Positions 1 to 5,648 of a stretch of DNA of 6,552 bases are shown here, in pieces. The notes beneath the pieces were generated by a model. That model saw only the letters and a program-made list of their open reading frames with translations. It ran no database searches and was not told the DNA's origin. Each line of letters begins with the position of its first letter. The stretch's first letter is position 1. This DNA is from CAZFCK01 sp964517355 (GTDB taxonomy: Bacteria > Desulfobacterota > Desulfovibrionia > Desulfovibrionales > Desulfovibrionaceae). The stretch spans positions 1 through 6,552 of the forward strand of contig CAZFCK010000257.1 of assembly GCA_964517355.1 (NCBI GenBank). Reading direction: 5' to 3'. The position numbers were made by a program, and so were the translations under genes.

Positions 1-9
1 AAATGCATA

Positions 10-44
10 AGAGCATCTAGCGCTTTTCAAGCGTGAGATGCTCT
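10..44 (-). terminator. Candidate terminator hairpin after the methyltransferase gene
   Basis: A 9-bp perfect inverted repeat (AGAGCATCT at 10-18 with AGATGCTCT at 36-44) encloses a 2x2 internal mismatch and a second 5-bp stem (CGCTT 21-25 with AAGCG 29-33, loop TTC). Read leftwards it begins about 36 nt beyond the methyltransferase stop and is followed by TATGCATTT, which is only weakly U-rich. It probably ends the leftward operon. It is nearly symmetric, so it could also act on a convergent transcript entering from the left. The weak U-tract limits confidence. Confidence 0.5.
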
Positions 45-80
45 AGTCCGAAAGCCGTAGCTACATGCTCCAGAATGCGA

Positions 81-935
81 TTATGGCGCGCGCCGCGCCG
101 TAATGGCGGTGACGTTCCCGCCCCCGGCCATGTAACGCGCATAGGATTCGCGGACCAGTTGCGAAAGCCGGCCGCTCTCGATGTCGGCGGCCAGAAACGA
201 ACGCCCTTGAGCGAGTTCCATGGGCGTGAGATAGCTGAATTCGGAATATACGGGTAAAAAACGATCATCCAAGACGAATTGCAGATTGAACACGGGGCGC
301 GTGAGCCAATCCTCGAAGGCACGGACCTCGACGTCCACAAACCCCGCAGCCCGCAACCATGCGGCGACCTGCCCCGACTCGGGCTGTAGGGAGAGCTTTC
401 TTTCCAGCGCCTGGGGAAAATAGCGGCTCCAAAGGCAATTGGCCTGGTTTTGCCATGGATCGCTCTGAACAATGCACAGCCTGCCGCCGGCAGATAGGAC
501 GCGGTGCAGTTCCGCCAGCGCCGCGCGTCTTCTTATTTCACGGCGGGGCGGCGGGAGCTCCGGATCACCCCCCAAATGATGCAGGGCATGCACCATATAC
601 ACGGCATCGAAAGCGCCGGCCGCCAGGGGCAGGCGCTCCAGATCGGCGCAGGCGAGCCCCACGCGGAACCCGGTGGTTTTACGGCGTGCGTGTTCCAGCA
701 TGTCTGGGGAAATGTCCAGACCAAAAAGTCGCAGGCCGAGGTGCGCCCTTCCGGCGAATTCATAAAGGTAGTTGCCGCTGCCACACCCGGCGTCAAGGAC
801 CCGCATGGCCCCCCCGGGCACACCTACGCCCATGGCGGCCGCGAGGACCTGCACAATGGCCGGCGAGGCGCGGCGCAGGGTTTCGTAGCCTTCGGAACGC
901 TCCCGGTCGTAAATCATCGCGGAATCAGATCCCAC
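81..935 (-). CDS. Class I SAM-dependent methyltransferase (Methyltransf_11-like), substrate unknown
   Basis: The protein has a Rossmann-type SAM-binding core. Motif I is VLDAGCGSGN (about residues 46-55), followed by an acidic strand end GLDISPDML (about 72-80) that should bind the SAM ribose, then ADLERLPL (about 97-104) and FDAVYMVHALHHL (about 109-121). The HRVLSAGGRLCIV segment (about 144-156) is typical of Methyltransf_11/UbiE-like enzymes. Between the HALHHL strand and that segment sits a Pro/Arg-rich insert (PPPRREIRRR). The C-terminal third (W161 onward) is aromatic-rich and probably forms the acceptor pocket, so a small molecule is more likely than DNA or rRNA, but the substrate cannot be read. 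Start choice: GTG at 935 has GGAG seven bases upstream. TTG at 941 lies too close to that GGAG, and ATG at 917 (protein starting MIYDRERSEG) is a real alternative. The gene begins 44 bp after the Ldh-family gene on the same strand, so the two are probably cotranscribed. Confidence 0.85.
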   Translation of the reverse strand: MGSDSAMIYDRERSEGYETLRRASPAIVQVLAAAMGVGVPGGAMRVLDAGCGSGNYLYEFAGRAHLGLRLFGLDISPDMLEHARRKTTGFRVGLACADLERLPLAAGAFDAVYMVHALHHLGGDPELPPPRREIRRRAALAELHRVLSAGGRLCIVQSDPWQNQANCLWSRYFPQALERKLSLQPESGQVAAWLRAAGFVDVEVRAFEDWLTRPVFNLQFVLDDRFLPVYSEFSYLTPMELAQGRSFLAADIESGRLSQLVRESYARYMAGGGNVTAITARRAP

Positions 936-979
936 AAACAATCTCCATGTTGTTGTTTCGAGGCGCGGCCGTTATGGCC

Positions 980-2032
980 TCACAGCTCCACAGGCAGCCA
1001 TTCCAGGCCGAGTTCAGCGCTGAGGGCGTGGAGTTCGGCGGCCACGACATCTTCCAGGGGGACCCCCAGCCGCAGGTTCTCCTGCGCCTTCCGGTGGGAG
1101 CGTTCGCCGGGCACGAGAATTTCATCAACACCCGCTCCCCTGGGTACGGCCTTCAGGGCGTCGATCATGGAATCGATGCGATCGCGGAAGCGTTCGGGTT
1201 CCATGAATGAGGCGATGTCCATAAGAATGAAGAAATGCCCCACACCTTGCGGGCGCCGCGATCCGTCATACATGGAGGCGATCTCCGGCCCAATGGCGGC
1301 GCCGGCCAGCACACCGGCCAGGATTTCCACCAGCAGCGCGAGAGCGTATCCTTTGTGACCGGCCATGGGCAACACTGCGCCGCTGAGGGCCGCGGCGGCG
1401 TCAGTGGTGGGCGCGCCCGTGGAATCCACCGCCCAATCATCCGGTATCGCGTCTCCCCGCTTATGGGCGGCGATGATATTGCCCCTTGCCACCCGGGAGG
1501 TGGCCAGGTCGATGCTGAGGTTGAAACCTTTTCCCGTGGGAAAGGCCGCGGCAATGGGATTTGTGCCGAAAAAGGGCGCACGCCCCCCGGTTGGAGCCAT
1601 GGACGGCTCGCAGTTGGTCACGGCAAGCAGGATCATGCCGCGTTCCGCCGCCTGGTCGCAGTACCATGAAAGCGCGCCGAAATGCCCTGAATTGCGGATT
1701 GCCGCAACGGCTGCGCCGAATTCTTCGGCCAAGGGCTCCAGCTCGCGCAGGGTCTTCATGGCCTGCACCTGCCCCAGGCCGTTGCAGGCGTCCACCACAA
1801 GAGAACAGGGGCGGACTCTCTCGAAACGGCAGGGAGCCTTGGGGTCGATGAGTCCTTGCCGGATGCGCCTTACGTAGACGGCCAGACGCGAGAGTCCGTG
1901 CGTGGACGTGCCGTGCACGTCGGCATTGACCAACGACGCGGCCAAAACGGCGGCGTCCTCTTGGGACGCCCCCACGGCCCTGGCGATTTGCGAAGCCTGT
2001 TCCAGCAACTCTTTATGCCCGAAACGCAACAT
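980..2032 (-). CDS. Ldh-family NAD(P)-dependent 2-hydroxyacid/imino-acid oxidoreductase
   Basis: The 350-residue product belongs to the malate/L-lactate/ureidoglycolate/sulfolactate dehydrogenase family (Ldh_2), which is unrelated to classical lactate dehydrogenase and oxidises 2-hydroxyacids or reduces 2-oxo or cyclic imino acids with NAD(P). Family blocks appear in order. DVHGTSTHGLSR (38-49) contains the His45 and Arg49 pair normally involved in catalysis and substrate binding. NSGHFGALSWY (114-124) is next, then TNCEPSMAPTGG with FFGTNPIAAAFP (139-165), DLATSRVARGNI (175-186), GHKGYALALLVEILAGVLAG (225-244) and GVGHFF (263-268). Length is normal and no key motif is missing. The ATG at 2032 has AAAAGGAG nine bases upstream; an in-frame TTG at 2089 would add 19 residues lacking family similarity. 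Substrate is not readable from sequence: malate, sulfolactate, ureidoglycolate and piperideine-2-carboxylate enzymes all look alike. The divergent TTT operon suggests the substrate is an imported acid or derived from one. Confidence 0.92.
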   Translation of the reverse strand: MLRFGHKELLEQASQIARAVGASQEDAAVLAASLVNADVHGTSTHGLSRLAVYVRRIRQGLIDPKAPCRFERVRPCSLVVDACNGLGQVQAMKTLRELEPLAEEFGAAVAAIRNSGHFGALSWYCDQAAERGMILLAVTNCEPSMAPTGGRAPFFGTNPIAAAFPTGKGFNLSIDLATSRVARGNIIAAHKRGDAIPDDWAVDSTGAPTTDAAAALSGAVLPMAGHKGYALALLVEILAGVLAGAAIGPEIASMYDGSRRPQGVGHFFILMDIASFMEPERFRDRIDSMIDALKAVPRGAGVDEILVPGERSHRKAQENLRLGVPLEDVVAAELHALSAELGLEWLPVEL

Positions 2033-2113
2033 ATCAAAACACTCCTTTTGGTGCTGTCTAGCGCAAACGGATGCGTAGCGGAAGTCCAAACAAAGGACGT
2101 CTGTTTACGCCGG

Positions 2114-2137
2114 GTGATGTCCGCCCAGAAACATCAC
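2114..2137. promoter_or_regulatory. Inverted repeat, candidate enhancer-binding-protein site 1
   Basis: GTGATGT (2114-2120) and ACATCAC (2131-2137) form a perfect 7-bp inverted repeat separated by 10 bp, about one helical turn, as expected for a dimeric regulator. The core is TGT-N10-ACA, the same spacing as the NifA-type upstream activating sequence, although nothing else here suggests nitrogen fixation. Its centre lies about 158 bp upstream of the predicted sigma-54 start at 2284. Confidence 0.5.
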
Positions 2138-2138
2138 G

Positions 2139-2154
2139 CGCCCACATTTGGGCG
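2139..2154. repeat. Short inverted repeat CGCCCA-CATT-TGGGCG
   Basis: Six-base perfect arms (2139-2144 and 2149-2154) flank a 4-base centre, lying exactly between the two ATGT-N10-ACAT sites. It would form a hairpin in the leader of the leftward transcript or could be a protein site. Function is unknown. Confidence 0.35.
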
Positions 2155-2156
2155 AA

Positions 2157-2174
2157 ATGTCTGTATTTGGACAT
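2157..2174. promoter_or_regulatory. Inverted repeat, candidate enhancer-binding-protein site 2
   Basis: ATGT (2157-2160), ten bases, ACAT (2171-2174) repeats the core of the site at 2114-2137 exactly 40 bp downstream, close to four helical turns, which puts both on nearly the same face of the DNA. The arms extend inwards by one base pair (ATGTC/GACAT). The centre is about 118 bp upstream of the predicted sigma-54 start, a usual position for an upstream activating sequence. It also overlaps the predicted start of the leftward transcript. Confidence 0.45.
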
Positions 2175-2176
2175 AA

Positions 2177-2206
2177 ATTGTACAGTACATTTTTCGATGA
2201 TCGCAA
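2177..2206 (-). promoter_or_regulatory. Candidate sigma-70 promoter for the Ldh/methyltransferase operon
   Basis: Read leftwards, TTGCGA (2206-2201) and TACAAT (2182-2177) are separated by 18 bp. The -10 matches TATAAT at five of six positions and the -35 matches TTGACA at four of six. Transcription would start near 2170, giving a leader of about 138 nt before the Ldh ATG at 2032. Confidence 0.5.
2179..2189. promoter_or_regulatory. TGTAC-A-GTACA palindrome over the leftward -10 box
   Basis: Five-base arms (2179-2183 and 2185-2189) around one central base form a compact palindrome of the kind bound by GntR/FadR-type repressors (GT-N-AC core). It covers most of the -10 and part of the spacer of the candidate leftward promoter, so a bound protein would block that promoter. 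The assignment to a regulator family is speculative. Confidence 0.35.
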
Positions 2207-2210
2207 ATTT

Positions 2211-2223
2211 TATCATTATTTTA
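2211..2223 (+). promoter_or_regulatory. IHF-like site
   Basis: TATCATTATTTTA matches the IHF consensus WATCAANNNNTTR except at one position. It sits in AT-rich DNA between the two upstream repeats and the -24/-12 promoter, where IHF normally bends DNA to bring a sigma-54 activator to polymerase. A partial match in AT-rich sequence can arise by chance. It also overlaps a third, weaker inverted repeat (ATGAT-N10-ATCAT, 2197-2216). Confidence 0.35.
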
Positions 2224-2257
2224 GAATGTTATTTTTTTCACCCAAAGCACGCTCCAT

Positions 2258-2273
2258 TGGTACGCTCCTTGCT
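2258..2273 (+). promoter_or_regulatory. Sigma-54 (RpoN) -24/-12 promoter of the tctCAB-aldolase operon
   Basis: TGGTACGCTCCTTGCT matches the RpoN consensus TGGCACG-N4-TTGCW at every defined position except C to T in the fourth base, a tolerated pyrimidine change. The invariant GG (2259-2260) and GC (2271-2272) are separated by exactly 10 bp. This places +1 near 2284. A sigma-54 promoter is silent without an ATP-hydrolysing activator, which fits the upstream repeats at 2114-2174. Confidence 0.8.
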
Positions 2274-2284
2274 TATTCACATGG

Positions 2285-2298
2285 CAATGCGTGCATTG
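2285..2298. promoter_or_regulatory. Palindrome at the predicted tctC transcription start
   Basis: CAATGC (2285-2290), GT, GCATTG (2293-2298) is a perfect 6-bp inverted repeat beginning one base after the predicted sigma-54 start. The two-base centre is too tight for a good RNA hairpin, so a DNA-binding protein site (operator) is more likely than an RNA structure. Confidence 0.4.
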
Positions 2299-2335
2299 AA
2301 TTTCTAACTGGTTAAGAGAACGAATTACATATTAT

Positions 2336-2412
2336 TCCCGCTGCCGAGCATGGCGGGATGACCTCTTTTCGGCGATAGCGAATCTTTTATCCCATGTCTT
2401 TCCGCTGGGATA
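2336..2412 (+). other. Structured tctC leader with two predicted hairpins
   Basis: If transcription starts near 2284, tctC has a leader of about 220 nt. It contains TCCCGCTG (2336-2343) pairing with TGGCGGGA (2351-2358; six Watson-Crick plus two G-U pairs, 7-nt loop). A second hairpin is TATCCCA (2388-2394) with TGGGATA (2406-2412), 11-nt loop. No U-tract follows the second hairpin, so it is not an obvious attenuator. An AAGGAG at 2417-2422 is not followed by a well-spaced start. I do not recognise a known riboswitch. Confidence 0.35.
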
Positions 2413-2493
2413 GTATAAGGAGTGGTTGCGAAGGAAACATATTTCGAGAAAGATGACGAGAACCTACCGCCCGAAAAATCGGTACAAACTGAT

Positions 2494-2498
2494 GGAGG
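2494..2498 (+). promoter_or_regulatory. Ribosome binding site deciding the tctC start
   Basis: GGAGG lies five bases before ATG 2504. It selects this start over upstream in-frame starts (TTG 2426, ATG 2453, ATG 2492), which would put a charged, non-signal-like stretch ahead of the signal peptide. Confidence 0.8.
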
Positions 2499-2503
2499 TT
2501 TCA

Positions 2504-3457
2504 ATGAAACACGTCGCGGCAGTTACCCTTTTGGCCTTAGGCTTACTTGCTTTTGCGCTTCCCGCAACAGCTGCGGACAAATTTCCGGACGAAGCTGTAA
2601 CCTATTCCATTCCGTTCAACCCAGGCGGACAATCCGACCTTGAAGCCCGCCGCCAACAACCCTTGCTTGAGAAATATCTGGGCGTGGACGTCATCATCCA
2701 GTACAAGCCCGGTGGAGGCGGTTCCGTGGGCTGGGCCGAGTTGATGCAGCAGAAGCCGAACGGCTACTTCATTACCGGCATCAACATCCCGCACATCATC
2801 CTGCAACCCCTGGCACGCGGCGACGCAGGCTACACGACCGAACAAATCGAACCCATCACCCTGTTCCAGGCTACCCCCATCGGCCTGGCCGTTCTCAAAG
2901 ATTCTCCCTTCAAGACCCTTGAGGATCTGATCGCCTACGCCAAGGAAAACCCCGGAGCGTTGGTTGTCGGCGGCTCCGGCACCTGGAGCGGCCACCACAT
3001 CGCCAACCTGCAGCTGCAGGATCTGGCGGGAGTCGAGATGACCTACGTGCCGCATAAGGGCGCCGCTCCTTCCGTCGCCGCCTTCCTGGGCGGACACGTG
3101 CAGGCGCTGTGGGCCAACTCCAACGATCTGGTGCAGCACGCCGACAAGATCCGCGTGCTGGCCTTCGGCACCAAAAAGCCCTTTTTCGCCATGCCCGACG
3201 TGCCCACGTTCGAAAGCAAGGGATACAAGCTGTACGCCTCCATCGACCGCGGAGCTGGCGCCCCTCCGGGGACCCCGGCCGACCGCATCAAGATCCTGGA
3301 AGAGGCCTTCCTGAAAATCGCCAATGATCCCGTGATACAAGAACAAATGAAAAAGGACGGCTTCGTGCCCTTGAACATGGGGGCGGAAGAAGCCAAGGCT
3401 TACATTCAGGAAATGAAGACCGAGTGGGAGCCCGTGGTCAAGAAGTTCAAAAAATAA
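2504..3457 (+). CDS. tctC: TTT transporter periplasmic substrate-binding protein (TctC/Bug family)
   Basis: This 317-residue protein captures an organic acid in the periplasm and delivers it to the TctAB membrane complex. Residues 1-23 form a classical signal peptide: MKH start, hydrophobic AAVTLLALGLLAFAL core, and an ATA-A cleavage site before ADKFPDE. Family blocks follow: the first ligand loop IPFNPGGQSDLEAR (36-49), VIIQYKPGGGGSVGW (63-77), PNGYFITG (85-92), YVPHKGAAPSVAAFLGGHVQ (181-200), and AGAPPGTPADRI (251-262). The C-terminus is a Lys-rich helix, as in other Bug proteins. Length is typical (about 300-330). The SBP-first gene order fits a need for excess binding protein. Members bind citrate, other di- and tricarboxylates, amino acid derivatives, terephthalate or sulfolactate, and sequence alone does not fix the ligand here. 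It is the first gene behind the sigma-54 promoter. Confidence 0.93.
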   Translation: MKHVAAVTLLALGLLAFALPATAADKFPDEAVTYSIPFNPGGQSDLEARRQQPLLEKYLGVDVIIQYKPGGGGSVGWAELMQQKPNGYFITGINIPHIILQPLARGDAGYTTEQIEPITLFQATPIGLAVLKDSPFKTLEDLIAYAKENPGALVVGGSGTWSGHHIANLQLQDLAGVEMTYVPHKGAAPSVAAFLGGHVQALWANSNDLVQHADKIRVLAFGTKKPFFAMPDVPTFESKGYKLYASIDRGAGAPPGTPADRIKILEEAFLKIANDPVIQEQMKKDGFVPLNMGAEEAKAYIQEMKTEWEPVVKKFKK

Positions 3458-3547
3458 TGTGACCAGCGCCTCCGGATACAGCGCGGCGTGAATCCCTCAA
3501 GATGCGTGCTATCCAGGCGGCGCCTGTGAAAAGGATACGTGAAAAAC

Positions 3548-3570
3548 GGGGGCGGGACGGTCCCGCCCCC
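3548..3570 (+). repeat. Strong GC hairpin between tctC and tctA
   Basis: GGGGGCGGGA (3548-3557) and TCCCGCCCCC (3561-3570) are perfectly complementary around a CGG centre: a 10-bp, almost all-GC stem. It lies in the 174-bp gap after tctC, 61 bp before the tctA ATG, with no U-tract after it. It is therefore more likely a 3'-end stabiliser or partial attenuator that keeps binding-protein mRNA above permease mRNA than a full terminator. Confidence 0.6.
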
Positions 3571-3631
3571 ACCCTTGCGAAAAACATTTCAGAAGCCCAC
3601 AAACGTAGTATCAAGTCAAGGATCCAAGGCT

Positions 3632-5188
3632 ATGCTGGAATCTCTTCTCATCGGACTTGCACATGTTTTCGATCCGGCAAATTTTCTCTTTCTGTTCATA
3701 GGGGTTTTTTCCGGCATCGTCTTCGGCGCCCTGCCAGGTCTCACGGCAACGATGGGGCTTGCGCTGCTGGTGCCCTTCACCTTTACCATGTCGCCCACCG
3801 CCGGGCTGATCATGCTCGCCGGCATTTACGTGGGCGCCATGTATGGCGACGCCATTCCGGCGATTCTCATCAACACCCCGGGCACGCCGGCGGCCATCGC
3901 CACAACCTTCGACGGCTTCCCCCTGGCGCAAAAAGGCATGGCCCAGCACGGGCTTGTGGCCGCGGCCTTCGCTTCGTCCTTCGGCAGCCTGTTCGCCAAC
4001 ATCGTCCTGGCCACGGCGGCGCCCCCACTGGCGGCGGCCTCGCTCATGTTCGGCCCGCCCGAATATTTCTGGCTGGGCGTATTCGGCCTGACCATCATCT
4101 CAACGCTTTCCACGGGCTCCGTGCTCAAAGGCTTCCTCGCCGGAGCTGTGGGCCTGCTGCTTTCCACCGTGGGCATGGCGCCCATCGGCGGCGACGTGCG
4201 GCTGACCTTCGGCTCCACGCAGATGCAGGCCGGCATCGAACTCATTGTGGCCCTTATCGGTTTTTTCTGTTTGCCCGAAATTCTTTCCAGCGTCATCGGC
4301 CAGCGGCAGACGACCTACGCTTCGGAAAAGGTGCGCCCCAGCCTTTCCGTGATCGGCGAGACCATCCGCGATCTGCTCAAGAAACCCGTGCTCATGATCC
4401 GTTCGTCGCTGATCGGCACCGTTGTCGGCTTCGCGCCGGGCGCGGGGGGCAATATCGCCAGCATGGTCTCCTACAACGAGGCCTGCCGCTGGGACAAAAA
4501 TCCCTCTGAATACGGCAAGGGCACCATCAAGGGCGTCGCCGCCAGCGAAGCCGCCAACTCCGCCATGGCGCCCGGATCGCTCATTCCCTTGCTGACGCTG
4601 GGGATTCCGGGTTCGCCCCCCGCCGCGGTCATTCTCGGGGCCTTGATGCTGCATGGCATGCGCCCCGGAGCGGAACTGTTCACCTCCTATGCGGACGTGA
4701 TCTACGCCTTCATCATGGCGCTGCTGGTGGCGGCCTTCCTGGTGACGATCATCGGCAGCTTCGGATCGTTCTTTTTCGCTCGGATCATCAATATTCCCTC
4801 GCGGTTTCTCGCTCCCACGATCATTTTCATGACCGTTCTCGGCTCTTACGCCATCCGCAACAACATCATCGATGTCTGGATTATGTTCATCTTCGGCATC
4901 ATCGGCTACATTTCCAACAAATTGAAGTTCCACCCCGCTCCCATCGTGCTGGGACTGATCCTGGGGCCTTTTGTTGAAGAGGGGCTCGTGCAGTCGATGC
5001 TCGCGGGCAAGGCCGCAGGCGGCGTGGTGCCGTACATGGTCTTCCGCCCCATCAGCCTGGTGCTCATCGCCCTGTCCCTGATGTCGCTGTTCTGGCCCGT
5101 GTTCGCGTCCTGGAAGGCCAGGCGCGCGAAATCCGCATGCGAGGTCTCCGGTCCGAAACCCGATGAACAGGCGCCCACGGAGGAATAG
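3632..5188 (+). CDS. tctA: TTT transporter large permease subunit (TctA family)
   Basis: This 518-residue polytopic inner-membrane protein forms the translocation path for an ion-coupled secondary uptake system. The two TctA signature loops are visible as an internal pseudo-repeat. The first half has GIVFGALPGLTATMGLALLVP (28-48) and NTPGTPAA (81-88). The second half has GFAPGAGGNIASMVSYNEA (266-284) and SLIPLLTLGIPGSP (316-329). These glycine/proline-rich re-entrant loops normally shape the substrate site. About ten or more hydrophobic segments follow the usual layout, and the C-terminus is a short hydrophilic tail ending PTEE. The ATG at 3632 (MLESLLIGL) is preceded by AAGGA at nine bases. 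An in-frame GTG at 3539 would add 31 residues translated partly from the GC hairpin (a run of four prolines) and is rejected. tctB starts 4 bp after the stop. Confidence 0.95.
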   Translation: MLESLLIGLAHVFDPANFLFLFIGVFSGIVFGALPGLTATMGLALLVPFTFTMSPTAGLIMLAGIYVGAMYGDAIPAILINTPGTPAAIATTFDGFPLAQKGMAQHGLVAAAFASSFGSLFANIVLATAAPPLAAASLMFGPPEYFWLGVFGLTIISTLSTGSVLKGFLAGAVGLLLSTVGMAPIGGDVRLTFGSTQMQAGIELIVALIGFFCLPEILSSVIGQRQTTYASEKVRPSLSVIGETIRDLLKKPVLMIRSSLIGTVVGFAPGAGGNIASMVSYNEACRWDKNPSEYGKGTIKGVAASEAANSAMAPGSLIPLLTLGIPGSPPAAVILGALMLHGMRPGAELFTSYADVIYAFIMALLVAAFLVTIIGSFGSFFFARIINIPSRFLAPTIIFMTVLGSYAIRNNIIDVWIMFIFGIIGYISNKLKFHPAPIVLGLILGPFVEEGLVQSMLAGKAAGGVVPYMVFRPISLVLIALSLMSLFWPVFASWKARRAKSACEVSGPKPDEQAPTEE

Positions 5189-5192
5189 AAAC

Positions 5193-5642
5193 ATGATCAA
5201 CACCGATATCGTTGTCGGTCTGGGCTCTTTGATCCTCGCGGGAGCGGCCTACTTCGCCACCCGGGACCTGAGCAAACTTGGTGGAATTTTCGTCGATTTC
5301 ACCCTCTGGGCCATTCTGATCTTCTCGCTTCTTGAGCTGATCAAAGGCTTTGTCAAACCAGAAAAGGTGAACCTTTTCAAATCGAGAGAAGAACGCAACA
5401 ACGTGTTCGCTGGATTGGCCCTTCTGGGCGGGTACCTCGCGATCCTGCCCTTTGTCGGCTTCCTGCCCTCCAGCCTGCTCTTTTACGCCGTCATGAATCT
5501 CTACCTCGGCGAGGAGCGGCTCAGCACCGCGCGCATCTGCAAATCCGTGCTGCTTTCCATCGTGGTGGTCGCCGTGTTTTACGTCACGTTCAAATACATG
5601 CTGGAAGTGCCCCTGCCCAAAGGGATGCTCTTCGAGGAGTAG
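5193..5642 (+). CDS. tctB: TTT transporter small membrane subunit (TctB family)
   Basis: This 149-residue protein is the poorly conserved small partner that assembles with TctA. Hydrophobic segments lie at about 4-22, 31-51, 70-104 (probably two closely spaced passes) and 115-134, matching the usual four-helix arrangement. A charged loop (KPEKVNLFKSREERNN, 55-70) separates the halves. The ending VPLPKGMLFEE matches the VPLPxG motif common near TctB C-termini. The ATG at 5193 has GGAGG nine bases upstream (5179-5183), inside the end of tctA, consistent with translational coupling. An in-frame ATG at 5163 would add a basic 10-residue leader overlapping tctA and is less likely. In the commonest tct operons tctB precedes tctA; here it follows it. 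Confidence 0.9.
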   Translation: MINTDIVVGLGSLILAGAAYFATRDLSKLGGIFVDFTLWAILIFSLLELIKGFVKPEKVNLFKSREERNNVFAGLALLGGYLAILPFVGFLPSSLLFYAVMNLYLGEERLSTARICKSVLLSIVVVAVFYVTFKYMLEVPLPKGMLFEE

Positions 5643-5648
5643 ACGGAC

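Larger units (their letters stand above)
2033..2503. promoter_or_regulatory. Divergent control region between the Ldh-family and tctCAB operons
   Basis: This 471-bp AT-rich stretch contains no convincing gene. It carries the outward start signals of both operons. From left to right there are the Ldh ribosome binding site (2042-2049), two spaced inverted repeats (2114-2137 and 2157-2174) and a CGCCCA/TGGGCG repeat (2139-2154). These are followed by a leftward sigma-70-like promoter (2177-2206) with a palindrome over its -10, an IHF-like site (2211-2223) and a rightward sigma-54 promoter (2258-2273). The tctC leader then holds a palindrome at the predicted start (2285-2298) and hairpins (2336-2358, 2388-2412). 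No regulator gene lies within the window. Confidence 0.8.

Noticed and set aside
960..981. GAGGC/GCCTC inverted repeat around the Ldh-family stop codon as a terminator
   Set aside because: The stem is only 5 bp with a 12-nt loop and no U-tract, and the next gene starts 44 bp later on the same strand.
359..1358. Two long plus-strand open frames opposite the methyltransferase and Ldh-family genes
   Set aside because: They are low-complexity Arg/Pro/Gly/Ser-rich shadows of well-supported minus-strand genes.
2033..2089. N-terminal extension of the Ldh-family gene from TTG 2089
   Set aside because: Family members start close to the MLRFGHKELL segment, and ATG 2032 has a strong AAAAGGAG nine bases upstream.
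2110..2127. Leftward GG-N10-GC pattern resembling a second sigma-54 promoter
   Set aside because: Only the GG and GC dinucleotides fit. The surrounding bases (CGGACAT and CCGGC) do not match TGGCACG or TTGCW.
2197..2216. ATGAT-N10-ATCAT as a third activator site about 41 bp beyond the second
   Set aside because: The arms differ from the ATGT/ACAT core, the sequence is AT-rich, and it overlaps the IHF-like site, so chance is a sufficient explanation.
2426..2503. N-terminal extension of tctC from TTG 2426 or GTG 2422
   Set aside because: The AAGGAG at 2417-2422 is too close to or overlaps these starts, the extension is highly charged and would bury the signal peptide, and ATG 2504 has GGAGG at a workable distance.
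3539..3631. N-terminal extension of tctA from GTG 3539
   Set aside because: The extra residues are encoded across the GC hairpin, giving a glycine and proline run with no TctA similarity. ATG 3632 starts exactly at the family N-terminus and has AAGGA nine bases upstream.
4100..5203. Long open frame on the minus strand opposite tctA
   Set aside because: It is antisense to a clear TctA, is rich in His/Gly/Arg/Asp as expected from reading GC-rich codons backwards, and shows no domain or ribosome binding site.
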